64,000 nucleotides of DNA. Source: Streptomyces narbonensis (GTDB lineage: Bacteria > Actinomycetota > Actinomycetes > Streptomycetales > Streptomycetaceae). Made by a program: the position numbers and the translations under genes. Positions 40,952 to 50,525 of the stretch are shown piece by piece. Location: assembly GCF_014649015.1 (NCBI RefSeq), contig NZ_BMSF01000013.1, positions 62,001 through 126,000 on the forward strand, read 5' to 3'. The notes under the pieces were generated by a model, which saw only the letters and a list, made by a program, of their open reading frames with translations, did not search any database and was not told where the DNA came from. The stretch's first letter is position 1. Every line of letters starts with the position of its first letter.

Positions 40952-43210
40952 ATGGGCCGACCGGACAAGAGCAAGGCGAAGAGACGCGGCATACGCCGCT
41001 TCTTCTCCTGGAAGAAGCTCCTGGGCACCTTCTTCGTGTTCTGCCTGCTCGCCATGGGCGCCCTGTACGTCGTCTACCTCCTGGTCCCCGTGCCGACGGC
41101 CAACGCCGAGGCGACCATGCAGAGCAACATCTACAAGTACGCCAACGGCAAGATCCTCGCCCGCACCGGCCAGATCAACCGCGAGATCGTCGGCCTGGAG
41201 AAGATCCCCGAGAAGGTCCAGAAGGCCTTCGTCGCCGCCGAGAACAAGAGCTTCTACCGGGACAACGGCGTCGACATCAAGGGCACCACGCGCGCCGCCT
41301 GGTCGACCCTCACCGGCCAGGGCAAGCAGGGTGGTTCGACCATCACCCAGCAGTACGTCAAGAACTTCTACCTGAGCCAGGACCAGACGGCCACGCGCAA
41401 GCTCAAGGAAATGGTCATCGCCGTCAAGGTCGACCAGGAGACGAGCAAGAGCGAGATCCTCGCCGGGTACATGAACACGAGCTACTACGGGCGCAGCGCC
41501 TACGGCATCCAGGCCGCCGCCCGCGCCTACTACGGCGTCGACGCCACCCAGCTCACCACCGCCCAGGGCGCCTATCTCGCCTCGCTGCTCCAGGCGCCCA
41601 ACCAGTACGACTGGACCTCCGCGAGCTCCACCGGCCGCAAGCTCGTCGAGGAGCGCTGGAACTACGTCCTCGACAACATGGTCGGCGAGGACTGGCTCCC
41701 CCAGGCCGAGCGCGCCGGCATGAAGTTCCCCGTGCCGCAGAAGCCCAAGCCCGCCCCCGGCATGGAGGGCCAGACCGGCTACATCGTCGAGGCCGCCAAC
41801 CAGGAGCTGATGCGCCAGGGCGTCAGCGAGGAGGACATCAAGGCCGGCGGCTGGACGATCACGCTCAACATCGACGAGAAGAAGCAGAAGGACCTCGTCA
41901 AGGCCGTCGACCGGCAGCTGGAAGACAAGATCGACCGCAAGGGCGACAAGAAGCAGGCCACCGTCCAGGCCGGCGCCACCTCCGTCGACCCGAAGACCGG
42001 CGCGGTCGTCGCCATGTACGGCGGCCTCGGCGCCACCGAGCACTGGGTGTCCAACGCCACCCGCCGCGACTACCAGCCCGCCTCGACCTTCAAGCCGATC
42101 GTCCTCGCCTCCGCCCTCGACCACATGGCGGAGACCCAGGACGGGCGGACCATAGGTCTCGGCACGATCTACGACGGCACCAGCCAGCGGAAGGTCGTGG
42201 GGACCGACATCGACTTCGCGCCCGAGAACGAGGACGACTACAGCTACGGCCCCGTCACCGTCCAGAAGGCCACCAACAAGTCGATCAACTCGGTCTTCGC
42301 CCAGATGATCGTCGACGTCGGCCTCGGCAAGACCAAGCAGACCGCGCTCGCCCTCGGCATGAAGGACGGCGCGGACTTCGGCGAGACCCCCGCCATGTCC
42401 CTCGGCACCATGGGTGCCTCGACCCTGGACATGGCCGGTGTGTACGCCACGCTCGACAACCACGGCAAGAAGGTCACCCCGACCCTGGTGAAGGCGGCCG
42501 TCCACAAGGACCGCAAGGTGGACCCGGTGGACGCGATCGGCAGCCAGGTCGTCAGCCGCGAGGCCGCCGACACCGTCACCCAGGCCATGCAGGGCGTCGT
42601 ACAGAACGGCTCCGGCTTCCGCGCCGCCGGCGACTACCAGGCCGCCGGCAAGACCGGCACCTCCGAGAACAACCGTTCCGCCTGGTTCGTGGGCTACACG
42701 CCCGAACTCGTCACCGCCGTCGGCCTCTTCGGCGAGGACACCAAGGGCAACCAGGTCACCCTGACCAACACCATCAACGATGGCCGCGCCAACGGTGGTC
42801 GTACCCCCGCGCAGATCTGGGGCGACTACACCACCAGGGCACTCGGCGGCGGCTCCGACGCCACCTTCGACCTGGAGACCGACAGCACGGGCTCCTACGA
42901 GCCGGACCCGGAGCCCACCGGGACCACCGCGACGCCGGAGGAGCCGACCGAGGAGCCGACCACCGAGTCCCCGGACCCGACGCCCCCGCCGACCTCGACG
43001 GCCACCACGCCGCCGCAGCCGACCCGCGACCCCGTCACCACGCCGCCGGAGCCGACGCGCGACCCCGTCACCACGCCGCCGACCCAGGAGCCGACGTCAC
43101 CGCCCACGATCGCGCCGCCGACGACCGACCCGACGACCGCTCAGCCGCCGAACCCGGACCCGGATCCGGAGCAGACGGACCAGAGCGTCACGCAGCGGCC
43201 GGGCCGTTGA
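40952..43210 (+). CDS. Class A penicillin-binding protein (GT51 plus transpeptidase)
   Basis: 752 residues. A cytoplasmic basic N-terminus, one membrane helix (about 26-48), then the GT51 domain: FVAAENKSFYRDNGVDIKG (catalytic Glu), GGSTITQQYVKNFYL and a second Glu region ILAGYMNTSYYGR. The transpeptidase has SxxK as PASTFKPI, SxN as NKSINSV and KTG as AGKTGTSENN. The last 110 residues are Pro/Thr/Asp-rich with EPTRDPVTTPP repeats, an unstructured extracellular tail. It polymerises and crosslinks peptidoglycan. The upstream gap (40700-40951) contains likely promoter sequence around TTAGCTT near 40871. Confidence 0.96.
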   Translation: MGRPDKSKAKRRGIRRFFSWKKLLGTFFVFCLLAMGALYVVYLLVPVPTANAEATMQSNIYKYANGKILARTGQINREIVGLEKIPEKVQKAFVAAENKSFYRDNGVDIKGTTRAAWSTLTGQGKQGGSTITQQYVKNFYLSQDQTATRKLKEMVIAVKVDQETSKSEILAGYMNTSYYGRSAYGIQAAARAYYGVDATQLTTAQGAYLASLLQAPNQYDWTSASSTGRKLVEERWNYVLDNMVGEDWLPQAERAGMKFPVPQKPKPAPGMEGQTGYIVEAANQELMRQGVSEEDIKAGGWTITLNIDEKKQKDLVKAVDRQLEDKIDRKGDKKQATVQAGATSVDPKTGAVVAMYGGLGATEHWVSNATRRDYQPASTFKPIVLASALDHMAETQDGRTIGLGTIYDGTSQRKVVGTDIDFAPENEDDYSYGPVTVQKATNKSINSVFAQMIVDVGLGKTKQTALALGMKDGADFGETPAMSLGTMGASTLDMAGVYATLDNHGKKVTPTLVKAAVHKDRKVDPVDAIGSQVVSREAADTVTQAMQGVVQNGSGFRAAGDYQAAGKTGTSENNRSAWFVGYTPELVTAVGLFGEDTKGNQVTLTNTINDGRANGGRTPAQIWGDYTTRALGGGSDATFDLETDSTGSYEPDPEPTGTTATPEEPTEEPTTESPDPTPPPTSTATTPPQPTRDPVTTPPEPTRDPVTTPPTQEPTSPPTIAPPTTDPTTAQPPNPDPDPEQTDQSVTQRPGR

Positions 43211-43221
43211 ACGTGTAGCAC

Positions 43222-43277
43222 CGTGACATGACGAATGGGCCGAACCCCGCGGGGTCCGGCCCATTCGTCATGTCACG
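43222..43277. terminator. Very long bidirectional terminator hairpin
   Basis: A 21-bp perfect stem (43222-43242 with 43257-43277) encloses a further GC-rich inner hairpin (CCCCGCGGGG). It separates the convergent PBP and phosphatase genes. Confidence 0.92.
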
Positions 43278-43288
43278 CCTCAGAAGCC

Positions 43289-45409
43289 TCAGCGCGTGGC
43301 CAGCTCGAACCAGACGACCTTGCCGCCCGACAGCCGGGTCGCCCCCCACCGCCTGGCCAGCCGGTTCACCAGGAACAGGCCACGACCGCCCTCGTCCGTG
43401 TCCCGCGCCCGCCGCTGCCGGGGCAGCTGTGGCGAGTCGTCGCCGACCTCGCAGCGCAGCACGTCCGTCCGGAGCAGCCGCAGGGTCACCGGCCGCTCCG
43501 CGTACCGCACGGCGTTCGTCACGACCTCGCTGATCAGCAGCTCGACCGAGTCCGTCAGCTCCTCCAGGTCCCAGCGGGCCAGCGCCCGCCGGGCCAGCCG
43601 GCGCGCCCGCCCCGGAGCCGCGTCCTCCGGCTCCAGGAACCAGTACGCCACGTCGCTCGGCGCGATCCCGTCGAACCGCGCCGCGAGCAGCGCGATGTCG
43701 TCGTCCCGGTCACCGGGACCCAGCATGTCCAGGACGTCGTCGCAGAGCGCCTCAAGGGGCGGCGAGTGGTCCGGGCCCGTCAGCTGCGCGGTCGCCGCGA
43801 GGCGCTCCCGCAGCTGCTCGATCCCGGTCCAGACGTCCCGCAGCCGGGACTCCACCAGACCGTCCGTGTACAGCAGCAGCGTGGCGCCCGCCGGGGCGTC
43901 CAGCTCGACCGCCTCGAAGTCGACGCCGCCGACCCCGATGGGGGCGCCGGGCGGCACCCGCAGCACCTCGGCGCGGCCGCCCAGGTGGAGCAGTATCGGC
44001 GGCGGATGGCCCGCGTTGGCCACGGTGATCCGGTGCGAGACCGGGTCGTACACCGCGTACATGCAGGTGGCCATCCGGTTCTCGCCGAGCCGTTGCGCCT
44101 GCTCGTCCAGGTGGTGCAGGACCTCCTGCGGCGGCAGGTCGAGCCCCGCCAGGGTCTGCGCGGTGGTCCGCAGCTGCCCCATGATCGCCGCCGAGGTCAT
44201 GGAGTGGCCCATGACGTCGCCGACGACCAGGGCGACCCTGCTGCCGGGCAGTGGGATCGCGTCGTACCAGTCGCCGCCGACCCGGGCCGTCTCGGCGGCC
44301 GGGAGGTAGCGCGAGGCGAGCCGGACACCCGTCGGCTGCGGGAGGGAGTCCGGCAGCATCGTCCGCTGGAGCTCGTCCGCGATGTACGCCTCACGGCCGT
44401 ACAGGACGGCCTTGTCGATGCCGAGCGCGGTGTGCGTCGCCAGCTGCGCCGCGACGAGCAGGTCGTTCGGTTCGAAGCCGGCCCGCTCGGGACGGCGCAG
44501 GAAGACGGCCGCGCCGATCACCCGGCGCCGGCCGCGCAGCGGCGCGAGGACCGCCCGCAGCCCGCCGGGCAGCGGGTGCTCGGGGCCGAGGAGCTCGGTC
44601 AGCGCGGCCTTGGCGGCGGCGGAGTCGCCGAACACCGGCCGCACGCCGCGCAGCACCTCGGCGAGCGCCCCGCCGGACCGCACCTCGCAGAGTTCGGCCG
44701 CGGGGGTCGGATCCGGATCGGGTACGAGGACGAGCTCCTCGCCCTCCACTTCGCTTAACCGGAGCCGGTCGGTGCGGCGCAGCCGCAAGACGAACGGCGC
44801 CACCGGGCGCTCGTCGCCCACCGGCAGTGGATCGCGCAGATAGACCAGGATCTCGTCGGAGAAGGTGGGCACGGTCGCCCGGCACAGGCCCAGCACGATC
44901 TCGTCGAGGTCGAGCCCGCGCGCGATCCGGCGGGTCGCGGCCCCGACGAACCGCAGCCGCTCGCCCTCGCGCCGCGCGGCGCCCTCGGGGCCCCGGCCCG
45001 CGCCGGGGATCTGAGCTGCCACGGCGACGGCGACGGCCCCGGCGCCGGTTCCGGGCGCGCCGGCCGGGCGGCCGGACGCCTCAGCGGGAGAACCGGGGGA
45101 GCCGGGGGAATCGGGAGCGTCGGGGGAGGCGGGAGCGTCGGGGGAGGCGGACGAGCCGGGTGCTCCGGAGGCGCCGGGTGCTTCCGCCGTTCCTTCCGCG
45201 CCCGCCGTTCTCGCCGTCGCGGGGGTGCCGGCCGCCGCCGGTGTGCCCGTACCGGCGGCCTTCGCCGTCCGGTCCGCCGGTCCGCCCGGCTGGGCGGGCA
45301 CGTCGGAGGGCAGGCCGGCGGCCGCCGCCTCCTGGCGAGGGCGTGCGCGTTCCTGCGGCCGGGCAGCCAGCGGCTGTCGGCCTTCGTGGGAGGTGGGATG
45401 CTCCGTCAC
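43289..45409 (-). CDS. SpoIIE-type PP2C phosphatase with GAF and H-ATPase domains
   Basis: 706 residues from the GTG at 45409. A disordered Ala/Pro/Gly-rich N-terminus (about 130 residues) is followed by a GAF-like sensor (about 150-340), a PP2C/SpoIIE domain (ARVGGDWYDAIPLPGSRVALVVGDVMGHS to YTDGLVESRLRDV and DRDDDIALLAARF, giving metal-binding Asp residues) and a C-terminal anti-sigma-type H-ATPase domain (VELLISEVVTNAVRYA and DEGGRGLFLVNRLARRWG). Streptomycetes have dozens of these; they act on anti-sigma-factor antagonists. Whether the kinase domain is active is unknown. Confidence 0.93.
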   Translation of the reverse strand: MTEHPTSHEGRQPLAARPQERARPRQEAAAAGLPSDVPAQPGGPADRTAKAAGTGTPAAAGTPATARTAGAEGTAEAPGASGAPGSSASPDAPASPDAPDSPGSPGSPAEASGRPAGAPGTGAGAVAVAVAAQIPGAGRGPEGAARREGERLRFVGAATRRIARGLDLDEIVLGLCRATVPTFSDEILVYLRDPLPVGDERPVAPFVLRLRRTDRLRLSEVEGEELVLVPDPDPTPAAELCEVRSGGALAEVLRGVRPVFGDSAAAKAALTELLGPEHPLPGGLRAVLAPLRGRRRVIGAAVFLRRPERAGFEPNDLLVAAQLATHTALGIDKAVLYGREAYIADELQRTMLPDSLPQPTGVRLASRYLPAAETARVGGDWYDAIPLPGSRVALVVGDVMGHSMTSAAIMGQLRTTAQTLAGLDLPPQEVLHHLDEQAQRLGENRMATCMYAVYDPVSHRITVANAGHPPPILLHLGGRAEVLRVPPGAPIGVGGVDFEAVELDAPAGATLLLYTDGLVESRLRDVWTGIEQLRERLAATAQLTGPDHSPPLEALCDDVLDMLGPGDRDDDIALLAARFDGIAPSDVAYWFLEPEDAAPGRARRLARRALARWDLEELTDSVELLISEVVTNAVRYAERPVTLRLLRTDVLRCEVGDDSPQLPRQRRARDTDEGGRGLFLVNRLARRWGATRLSGGKVVWFELATR

Positions 45410-45720
45410 GCGTGGGATTCCGTCCGTCCGGGCCGGTGGTGCGATGCACTCGCTCTTCTCGCCGATGCCGCGCCTTCGGCAGGGATAAACCCCTCGTATG
45501 CAGCGGATGTGGACGTTCCGCGAGAGGCGGCAACGGCAGGGGTCGGAACACCCGGGCGCACGTCCGGCACTGCTCTCCCCCTCGTGGATGACTTGTGGTC
45601 AGGTCCTGTGCTGTGCTCAGTCGTTGACGTGGTCTTCGGTCGGTCTGACGTGCTGTTCGATCCGCTTCTGCCGTGCGGAGGACGATCCTACGTTTGAACC
45701 CCGGGGGCGCATCAAGGGTC
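45410..45720. other. Gene-free 311-bp region upstream of the SpoIIE phosphatase gene
   Basis: No frame with convincing codon use or ribosome site was found. Base composition is lower in GC than the flanks, especially 45590-45660, consistent with promoter sequence; no clear operator or terminator was seen. Confidence 0.5.
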
Positions 45721-46389
45721 TCACGGGGCCGTGTGGGCCGGAGTGCGGTCCCAGTCGCCGGGCAACCGCGGCACCGGCCACCCCGGATCGGGCCGCCAGT
45801 TCTCCCAGCCGTCCGCGAACGGCGTCCCCCAGGCCCGGATCTGCTCCACCGCCCTCGCCCCGGCCGCCTTCACCCGCGCGGCCTGCTCACGGTCCATCAA
45901 GCCCGACCGCTGGGCCTGCGCGAACTCGTCCTCGTCCCGCCACAGCCAACTGTGGTCGGGATAGACGGAGATGTCGAGGAAATGGTCCTCGGAGTCGACG
46001 CCGCCGGACCAACGGGTCCGCGGCTCCTCCAGGTTCACGTACCAGCTGCGGAAGCGCCAGCCGCGCTCCCAGAACAGCCACACCGACCAAGGGTCTCCGG
46101 GCCGGGCCAGCTTGAGGACGCCGCTGCCGAACCAGTGGGACCGCTCCGTCGTGCGCGGAGCGGTGTACCGGGTGGCGAGCGGCTCCTCGTGCACGGGCGT
46201 CCCGTCGGTCAGCACCGGCCGTACGCATTCGGTGCCGGGTGCCATCCAGACGGCGAGGAGCTCGGGCGTGTCCTGGACGACGGTCACCGGCCGGCAGATG
46301 TGCACGGCGCCGGTGCCGTTGTCGCGGTAGCGCCAGAGGATCTGCTCCCCTGGCGCCCAATGCTGCTGAGGGCCGCCCGAGTCTGTCAT
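45721..46389 (-). CDS. DUF402 protein, Ntdp-like phosphatase family
   Basis: 222 residues. The DUF402 core is clear: LFWERGWRFRSWYVNLEEP and EDHFLDISVYPDHSWLWRDEDEFAQA, carrying the acidic metal-binding residues, followed by a helical tail. Characterised members hydrolyse nucleoside tri- and diphosphates or act on RNA 5' ends; substrate here is not known. Downstream of fumC on the same strand with a repeat-filled spacer between them. Confidence 0.88.
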   Translation of the reverse strand: MTDSGGPQQHWAPGEQILWRYRDNGTGAVHICRPVTVVQDTPELLAVWMAPGTECVRPVLTDGTPVHEEPLATRYTAPRTTERSHWFGSGVLKLARPGDPWSVWLFWERGWRFRSWYVNLEEPRTRWSGGVDSEDHFLDISVYPDHSWLWRDEDEFAQAQRSGLMDREQAARVKAAGARAVEQIRAWGTPFADGWENWRPDPGWPVPRLPGDWDRTPAHTAP

Positions 46390-46483
46390 GCGCAGATCTT
46401 AGGGGCGCGCTCCCACCGGCGCTGCGGCACAGGTCACGCAGGGGTGCGGATGAGTCAGCCGTCGCGGCGGACGGACCACCCCG

Positions 46484-46596
46484 TCGCCCACGGGTACGTC
46501 GGCCTCCTCGCCTTCGGGTGCGTCGGCCCCTCGCCCACGGGTGCGTCGGCCCCTCGCCTTCGGGTGCGTCGGCCCTCGCCTACGGGTGCGTCATCC
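46484..46596. repeat. About 23-bp tandem repeat overlapping the fumC stop codon
   Basis: Five units of 21-24 bp (starting 46484, 46508, 46531, 46554 and 46576) alternate between TCGCCCACGGGTGCGTCGG and TCGCCTTCGGGTGCGTCGG forms. The last unit contains the fumC stop (CTA at 46580-46582) and the codons for its terminal Met-Thr-His-Pro, so the array looks seeded from the end of fumC. Confidence 0.93.
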
Positions 46597-47989
46597 GCAG
46601 CACGTCGAGCGCCTCGTCCAGCTGCTCCACCGTGAGGTCGCCCCGCTCGACGTATCCGGACGCGAGCACCACCTCGCGGATCGTCTTCCGCTCGGCGAGG
46701 GACTTCTTGGCGACCTTGGCGGCCTCCTCGTAGCCGATGTACTTGTTCAGCGGGGTCACCACGGACGGCGAGGACTCGGCGTACTCGCGGGCGCGCTCCA
46801 CGTTGGCGGTGATCCCGTCGACCGTGCGGTCCGCGAGCAGCCGGGAGGCGTTGGCCAGGAGTCGTACGGACTCCAGGAGGTTCTTGGCCATCACCGGCAG
46901 CATCACGTTGAGCTCGAAGTTCCCGGCCGCGCCCGCCACCGCCACCGTGGTGTCGTTTCCGGTCACCTGCGCGGCGACCATCAGGACGGCCTCCGGGACC
47001 ACCGGGTTCACCTTGCCCGGCATGATCGACGAGCCGGGCTGGAGGTCGGGGAGGTTGATCTCCGCCAGGCCCGTGCGCGGGCCGCTGGACATCCAGCGCA
47101 GATCGTTGGAGATCTTGGTGAGGGAGACGGCGATGGTCCTCAGCTGCCCGGACGTCTCCACGAGGGCGTCGCGGGCGCCCTGCGCCTCGAAGTGGTCGCG
47201 GGCCTCCGTCAGCGGCAGCCCGGTCGCCCGCGCGACCTCCGCGATGACGGCCGCGGAGAAGCCGGCCGGGGTGTTGATGCCGGTGCCCACCGCCGTACCG
47301 CCGAGGGGGAGTTCGGCGAGTCGGGGGAGTGCCGAGCGCAGCCGCTCCACGCCGTACCTGACCTGGGCCGCGTAGCCGCCGAACTCCTGGCCGAGGGTGA
47401 CCGGGGTGGCGTCCATCAGATGGGTGCGGCCCGACTTCACGACCGTCGCGAATTCGGCCGATTTTCGCTCCAGGGCGCCTGCCAGATGTTCGAGCGCGGG
47501 GATCAGGTCGCGGGTGACGGCGCCGGTGGCCGCGATGTGGATCGAGGACGGGAAGACGTCGTTGGAGGACTGCGAGGCGTTCACATGGTCGTTGGGGTGG
47601 ACGTCCCGGCCCTCCGGGAGCCGCTCGCCGGCGAGCGTGGCGATCACCTCGTTGGTGTTCATGTTGGACGAGGTGCCGGAGCCGGTCTGGAAGACGTCCA
47701 CGGGGAAGTGGTCGTCCCACCGCCCCTCGGCGACCTCCTGCGCCGCCGAGACGATCGCCTCCGCCAGGTCCGCTTCGATCACCCCCAGTTCGGCGTTGAC
47801 CGTGGCCGCGGCGGCCTTGATCCGGGCCAGTGCCTCGATGTGGGCGCGCTCCAGGCGCTGGCCCGACACGGGGAAGTTCTCCACGGCCCGCTGGGTCTGC
47901 GCACGCCACTTGGCGTGCGCGGGGACCCGCACCTCGCCCATGGAGTCGTGCTCGACGCGGTACTCGTCGGCTGCGCTGTTCGTCGTCAT
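46580..47989 (-). CDS. fumC: Class II fumarate hydratase FumC (iron-independent)
   Basis: 469 residues from the ATG at 47989, behind GAGGAAGAG. The superfamily signature GSSIMPGKVNP and the substrate site TGSGTSSNMNTNEV are intact, with the catalytic Ser in the flexible loop. It interconverts fumarate and malate without an Fe-S cluster. The window also has a class I Fe-S fumarase at 51987-53681, so the two iron-dependent and iron-independent isozymes lie 4 kb apart. Confidence 0.97.
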   Translation of the reverse strand: MTTNSAADEYRVEHDSMGEVRVPAHAKWRAQTQRAVENFPVSGQRLERAHIEALARIKAAAATVNAELGVIEADLAEAIVSAAQEVAEGRWDDHFPVDVFQTGSGTSSNMNTNEVIATLAGERLPEGRDVHPNDHVNASQSSNDVFPSSIHIAATGAVTRDLIPALEHLAGALERKSAEFATVVKSGRTHLMDATPVTLGQEFGGYAAQVRYGVERLRSALPRLAELPLGGTAVGTGINTPAGFSAAVIAEVARATGLPLTEARDHFEAQGARDALVETSGQLRTIAVSLTKISNDLRWMSSGPRTGLAEINLPDLQPGSSIMPGKVNPVVPEAVLMVAAQVTGNDTTVAVAGAAGNFELNVMLPVMAKNLLESVRLLANASRLLADRTVDGITANVERAREYAESSPSVVTPLNKYIGYEEAAKVAKKSLAERKTIREVVLASGYVERGDLTVEQLDEALDVLRMTHP

Positions 47990-48017
47990 CTCTTCCTCAA
48001 CCTCCTGGCCGTGCCCA

Positions 48018-48043
48018 TCGGGGGGAGACCCCCAACCCCCCGA
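48018..48043 (-). promoter_or_regulatory. G/C hairpin in the fumC leader
   Basis: TCGGGGGG and CCCCCCGA pair over 8 bp around a 10-nt loop, about 29 nt before the fumC start. On the fumC strand it follows a run of five T, so it is not a terminator for fumC. It may affect translation or be a dispersed repeat. Confidence 0.4.
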
Positions 48044-48132
48044 AAAAGTTGAGCACTTGTCTTGTTCGATGTATTCCCAACACGCGTACCGGCCAGTAAA
48101 AACCGTGGGTAACCCCACTTCCAGGAGGCGCA

Positions 48133-49677
48133 ATGAAGCGCACCAGGTACAGACTCCGCTGGCCCATCGCGGCCGTCGCCGCGGCCGCCGCCGCGCTCGG
48201 CACGATGACCGCGGCGGCCCCCGCCGGCGCGACCCCCGCCACCGGCCCGGCCGCCGGTCCGGCGGCGGTCACCGCATCCGTACCGCTCCCGCCCGAGCTG
48301 GAGGCGATCCGGGCCGCCGAGGCCACCAGGATCTACGGCGACCCGGCCGAGCGCCCGCTCGCGCAGCGCAAGACCGGCCTGATCTCACTCGGCGACAGCG
48401 AGATCTCCGGCGAGGGCGTCGGCACCTACGAGCCCCCCACCAACGGCCCGACCAACTGGTGCCACCGCTCGCCCGACGCCGCCATCCACCGCACGGGCAT
48501 CCCCGCGGACCTCACCTTCAACGTCTCCTGCTCCGGCGCGTACACGGGCAACATCAGGATCGGTGGCTCGAAGCAGTACGCCGACGAGCTCGTCCAGAGC
48601 GACAACCTCGCCGTCAAGGCCCGCAACACCCGCATCAAGATGGTCCTGCTCGTCGCCGGAGCCAACGACGACCTGCAGTTCGGCCCCGTCATGACGGACT
48701 GCGTCCAGCGCTACCTGCTCCTCCAGGGCGCCTGCGAGCCCAAGTACGCCCCCGGCTGGCAGGCCCGCGTCGACGCGCTCGTCCCCAAGGTCGAGCAGAC
48801 CGTCCGCGACCTCAAGACCGTCATGCGCGACGCCGGTTACGCCGACGGCGACTACAAGCTCGTCCTCATGGGCTACCCCAGCCCCATCGGCCCCGACTTC
48901 CACGACAACCCCTCCTTCCCCGGCAAGCTCATCTGCGGCGGACTCGGCTACGACTCCGACACCGTCTGGGGCCGCAACACCGCCGTCCCCGCCTTCGAAC
49001 GCGGCATGCGCAAGGCCGCCGCCTCGACCGGGGCCGTCTACCTCGACAACTCGCGGCTCTTCCACGGCCACGAGGTCTGCATGGAGGACACCTGGGCCCG
49101 CGGTCTCTACATCGACCTCTCCAAGCCCGGCACCCCGGACGAGAACTCGGTCCGGCAGTCCTTCCACCCCAACGCGCGTGGACACGCCGCCTTCGCCTCC
49201 TGCCTCACGCAGATCTACGACTCGGGTCTCCGCGAGGCCGGCTGCGCCGACGTCGACTCCTCGGGCCGGCCGACGCTCTTCCCGGTCGCCTGGGACGACG
49301 CGTACAAACCGCTGAGGAACCAGGACACCGGCAACTGCCTGGACGTCGAGGCGGCCTCCTCGGCCAACGAGACCGGCGTGCTCGGCTGGGACTGCCACGG
49401 CGGCCGCAACCAGGGCTGGTGGTACGACTCCGCCCGCCGGAGCGTCCACACCGAGCTCACCCAGGACCGCTGCCTGGACGTGCCATCCTCCGGCTTCCAG
49501 GCGGGCAAGGCGCTCATCATCTGGAACTGCCACGGCGGCGCCAACCAGAAGTTCGTCCGTGACGGCGCCACCATCCGGCCCGCCGGCGCGACGGGCCTCT
49601 GCCTCGCCCAGGGCGCGGCGAAGGAGCCCGTCCGGCTCCAGAACTGCGACGGCTCCGCGAACCAGAAGTTCGCGTAG
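48133..49677 (+). CDS. Secreted SGNH/GDSL hydrolase with C-terminal ricin-type lectin domain
   Basis: 514 residues. Signal peptide (ending PAGATPATG), then the SGNH hydrolase: block I LISLGDSEISGEG (nucleophile Ser), the oxyanion Gly in NVSCSGAYTGN, LLVAGANDDLQFG (Asn) and SFHPNARGHAAF (catalytic Asp/His region). From about residue 390 a ricin B-lectin domain follows, with three QxW-like repeats (NQGWW, NQKFV, NQKFA). Disulfide Cys are frequent. Probable extracellular esterase or lipase targeting a glycan-bound substrate. AGGAGG precedes the ATG. Confidence 0.92.
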   Translation: MKRTRYRLRWPIAAVAAAAAALGTMTAAAPAGATPATGPAAGPAAVTASVPLPPELEAIRAAEATRIYGDPAERPLAQRKTGLISLGDSEISGEGVGTYEPPTNGPTNWCHRSPDAAIHRTGIPADLTFNVSCSGAYTGNIRIGGSKQYADELVQSDNLAVKARNTRIKMVLLVAGANDDLQFGPVMTDCVQRYLLLQGACEPKYAPGWQARVDALVPKVEQTVRDLKTVMRDAGYADGDYKLVLMGYPSPIGPDFHDNPSFPGKLICGGLGYDSDTVWGRNTAVPAFERGMRKAAASTGAVYLDNSRLFHGHEVCMEDTWARGLYIDLSKPGTPDENSVRQSFHPNARGHAAFASCLTQIYDSGLREAGCADVDSSGRPTLFPVAWDDAYKPLRNQDTGNCLDVEAASSANETGVLGWDCHGGRNQGWWYDSARRSVHTELTQDRCLDVPSSGFQAGKALIIWNCHGGANQKFVRDGATIRPAGATGLCLAQGAAKEPVRLQNCDGSANQKFA

Positions 49678-49692
49678 GGCCTCCGAAGACGC

Positions 49693-49728
49693 CGTGGCCC
49701 CCCGTCCGGTGCGGGACGGGGGGCCACG
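49693..49728. terminator. Bidirectional hairpin after the SGNH gene
   Basis: Fifteen-base-pair stem (49693-49707 with 49714-49728) in the 75-bp gap between the convergent hydrolase and lipoprotein genes. Confidence 0.85.
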
Positions 49729-49752
49729 GTCCTGCCCGGACGGCCGCGTCCG

Positions 49753-50427
49753 TCAGCCGGCCTTCACCGTGGTCCTGGCCAGCTCGTACGCCGGGAGCAT
49801 CGCCCGGTGCTCCGCCGTGTCGAGGCCGCCGAGGTGGACGATCACCGTCCCCTTCGGGGTCGCGACGGCGAAGGCCCGCTCCTCCTTGGGCTCCTCCAGC
49901 AGCTCGTCGGCGACCGTGTACGTCACCTCGGTCGCGGGCAGCGCGCCCGCCTTCGTCTCCCGGTAGGTGACGGCGGTGGACTTCTCCTCGGCCTTCACGA
50001 AGCCTTCGAGGGCGGCCCGGGCGGGACCCTTCGCCACCGTCCACACCCGCAGGTAGCCGACGTGCCCGGCCGGCTTGGCGTCCACCTCGCAGCGGACCGT
50101 GGCCGGCCCCTGGCGGGTGAGCGCGGCGAACTCGGGGTTCTCGGGGTCCTCGATCGCCTCGGGCTCCCACTTCTCCGCCAGCGCGAAGGAGACGGGCAGG
50201 GCGCAGGCCGAGCCCGCACCGCCGAGGGTCGCACCGGAGGGCGCCGCGGCCTTCGGTGCCGTCGCGTCCTCCGGCCCCTCGGAGGCCGTCGGCGTGGCCG
50301 GCGCCGCGGTCGGCCGGGCGCCCTGGGTGACTTCGGGCAGCGGCTCGGGAGCGGCGCAACCGGCCGTCAGCACGCCGCTGACCAGCAGGGCGGCGGCCGG
50401 GGCCATGATCCGTATCGGGTGTTCCAT
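49753..50427 (-). CDS. Putative lipoprotein of unknown function
   Basis: 224 residues from the ATG at 50427. Lipobox LTAGC near residue 23, an Ala/Pro/Thr linker with AAAPSGATLGGAGSACALPVSFALAEKWEPEAIEDPENPEF, and a beta-rich domain with two further Cys. Known actinobacterial lipoproteins of this form (membrane-anchored mannose- or lipid-related) have no assigned role. Faces the SGNH gene. Confidence 0.75.
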   Translation of the reverse strand: MEHPIRIMAPAAALLVSGVLTAGCAAPEPLPEVTQGARPTAAPATPTASEGPEDATAPKAAAPSGATLGGAGSACALPVSFALAEKWEPEAIEDPENPEFAALTRQGPATVRCEVDAKPAGHVGYLRVWTVAKGPARAALEGFVKAEEKSTAVTYRETKAGALPATEVTYTVADELLEEPKEERAFAVATPKGTVIVHLGGLDTAEHRAMLPAYELARTTVKAG

Positions 50428-50525
50428 GGCCGTCAGGGTAGCGGCGGGGGCGGGCGGGCCCGGGACCGGAGGCGGACAATGAAGCGAGCCGAGGGGGAGA
50501 GCCACCGTCCGCGAGGAGGCAGGTC

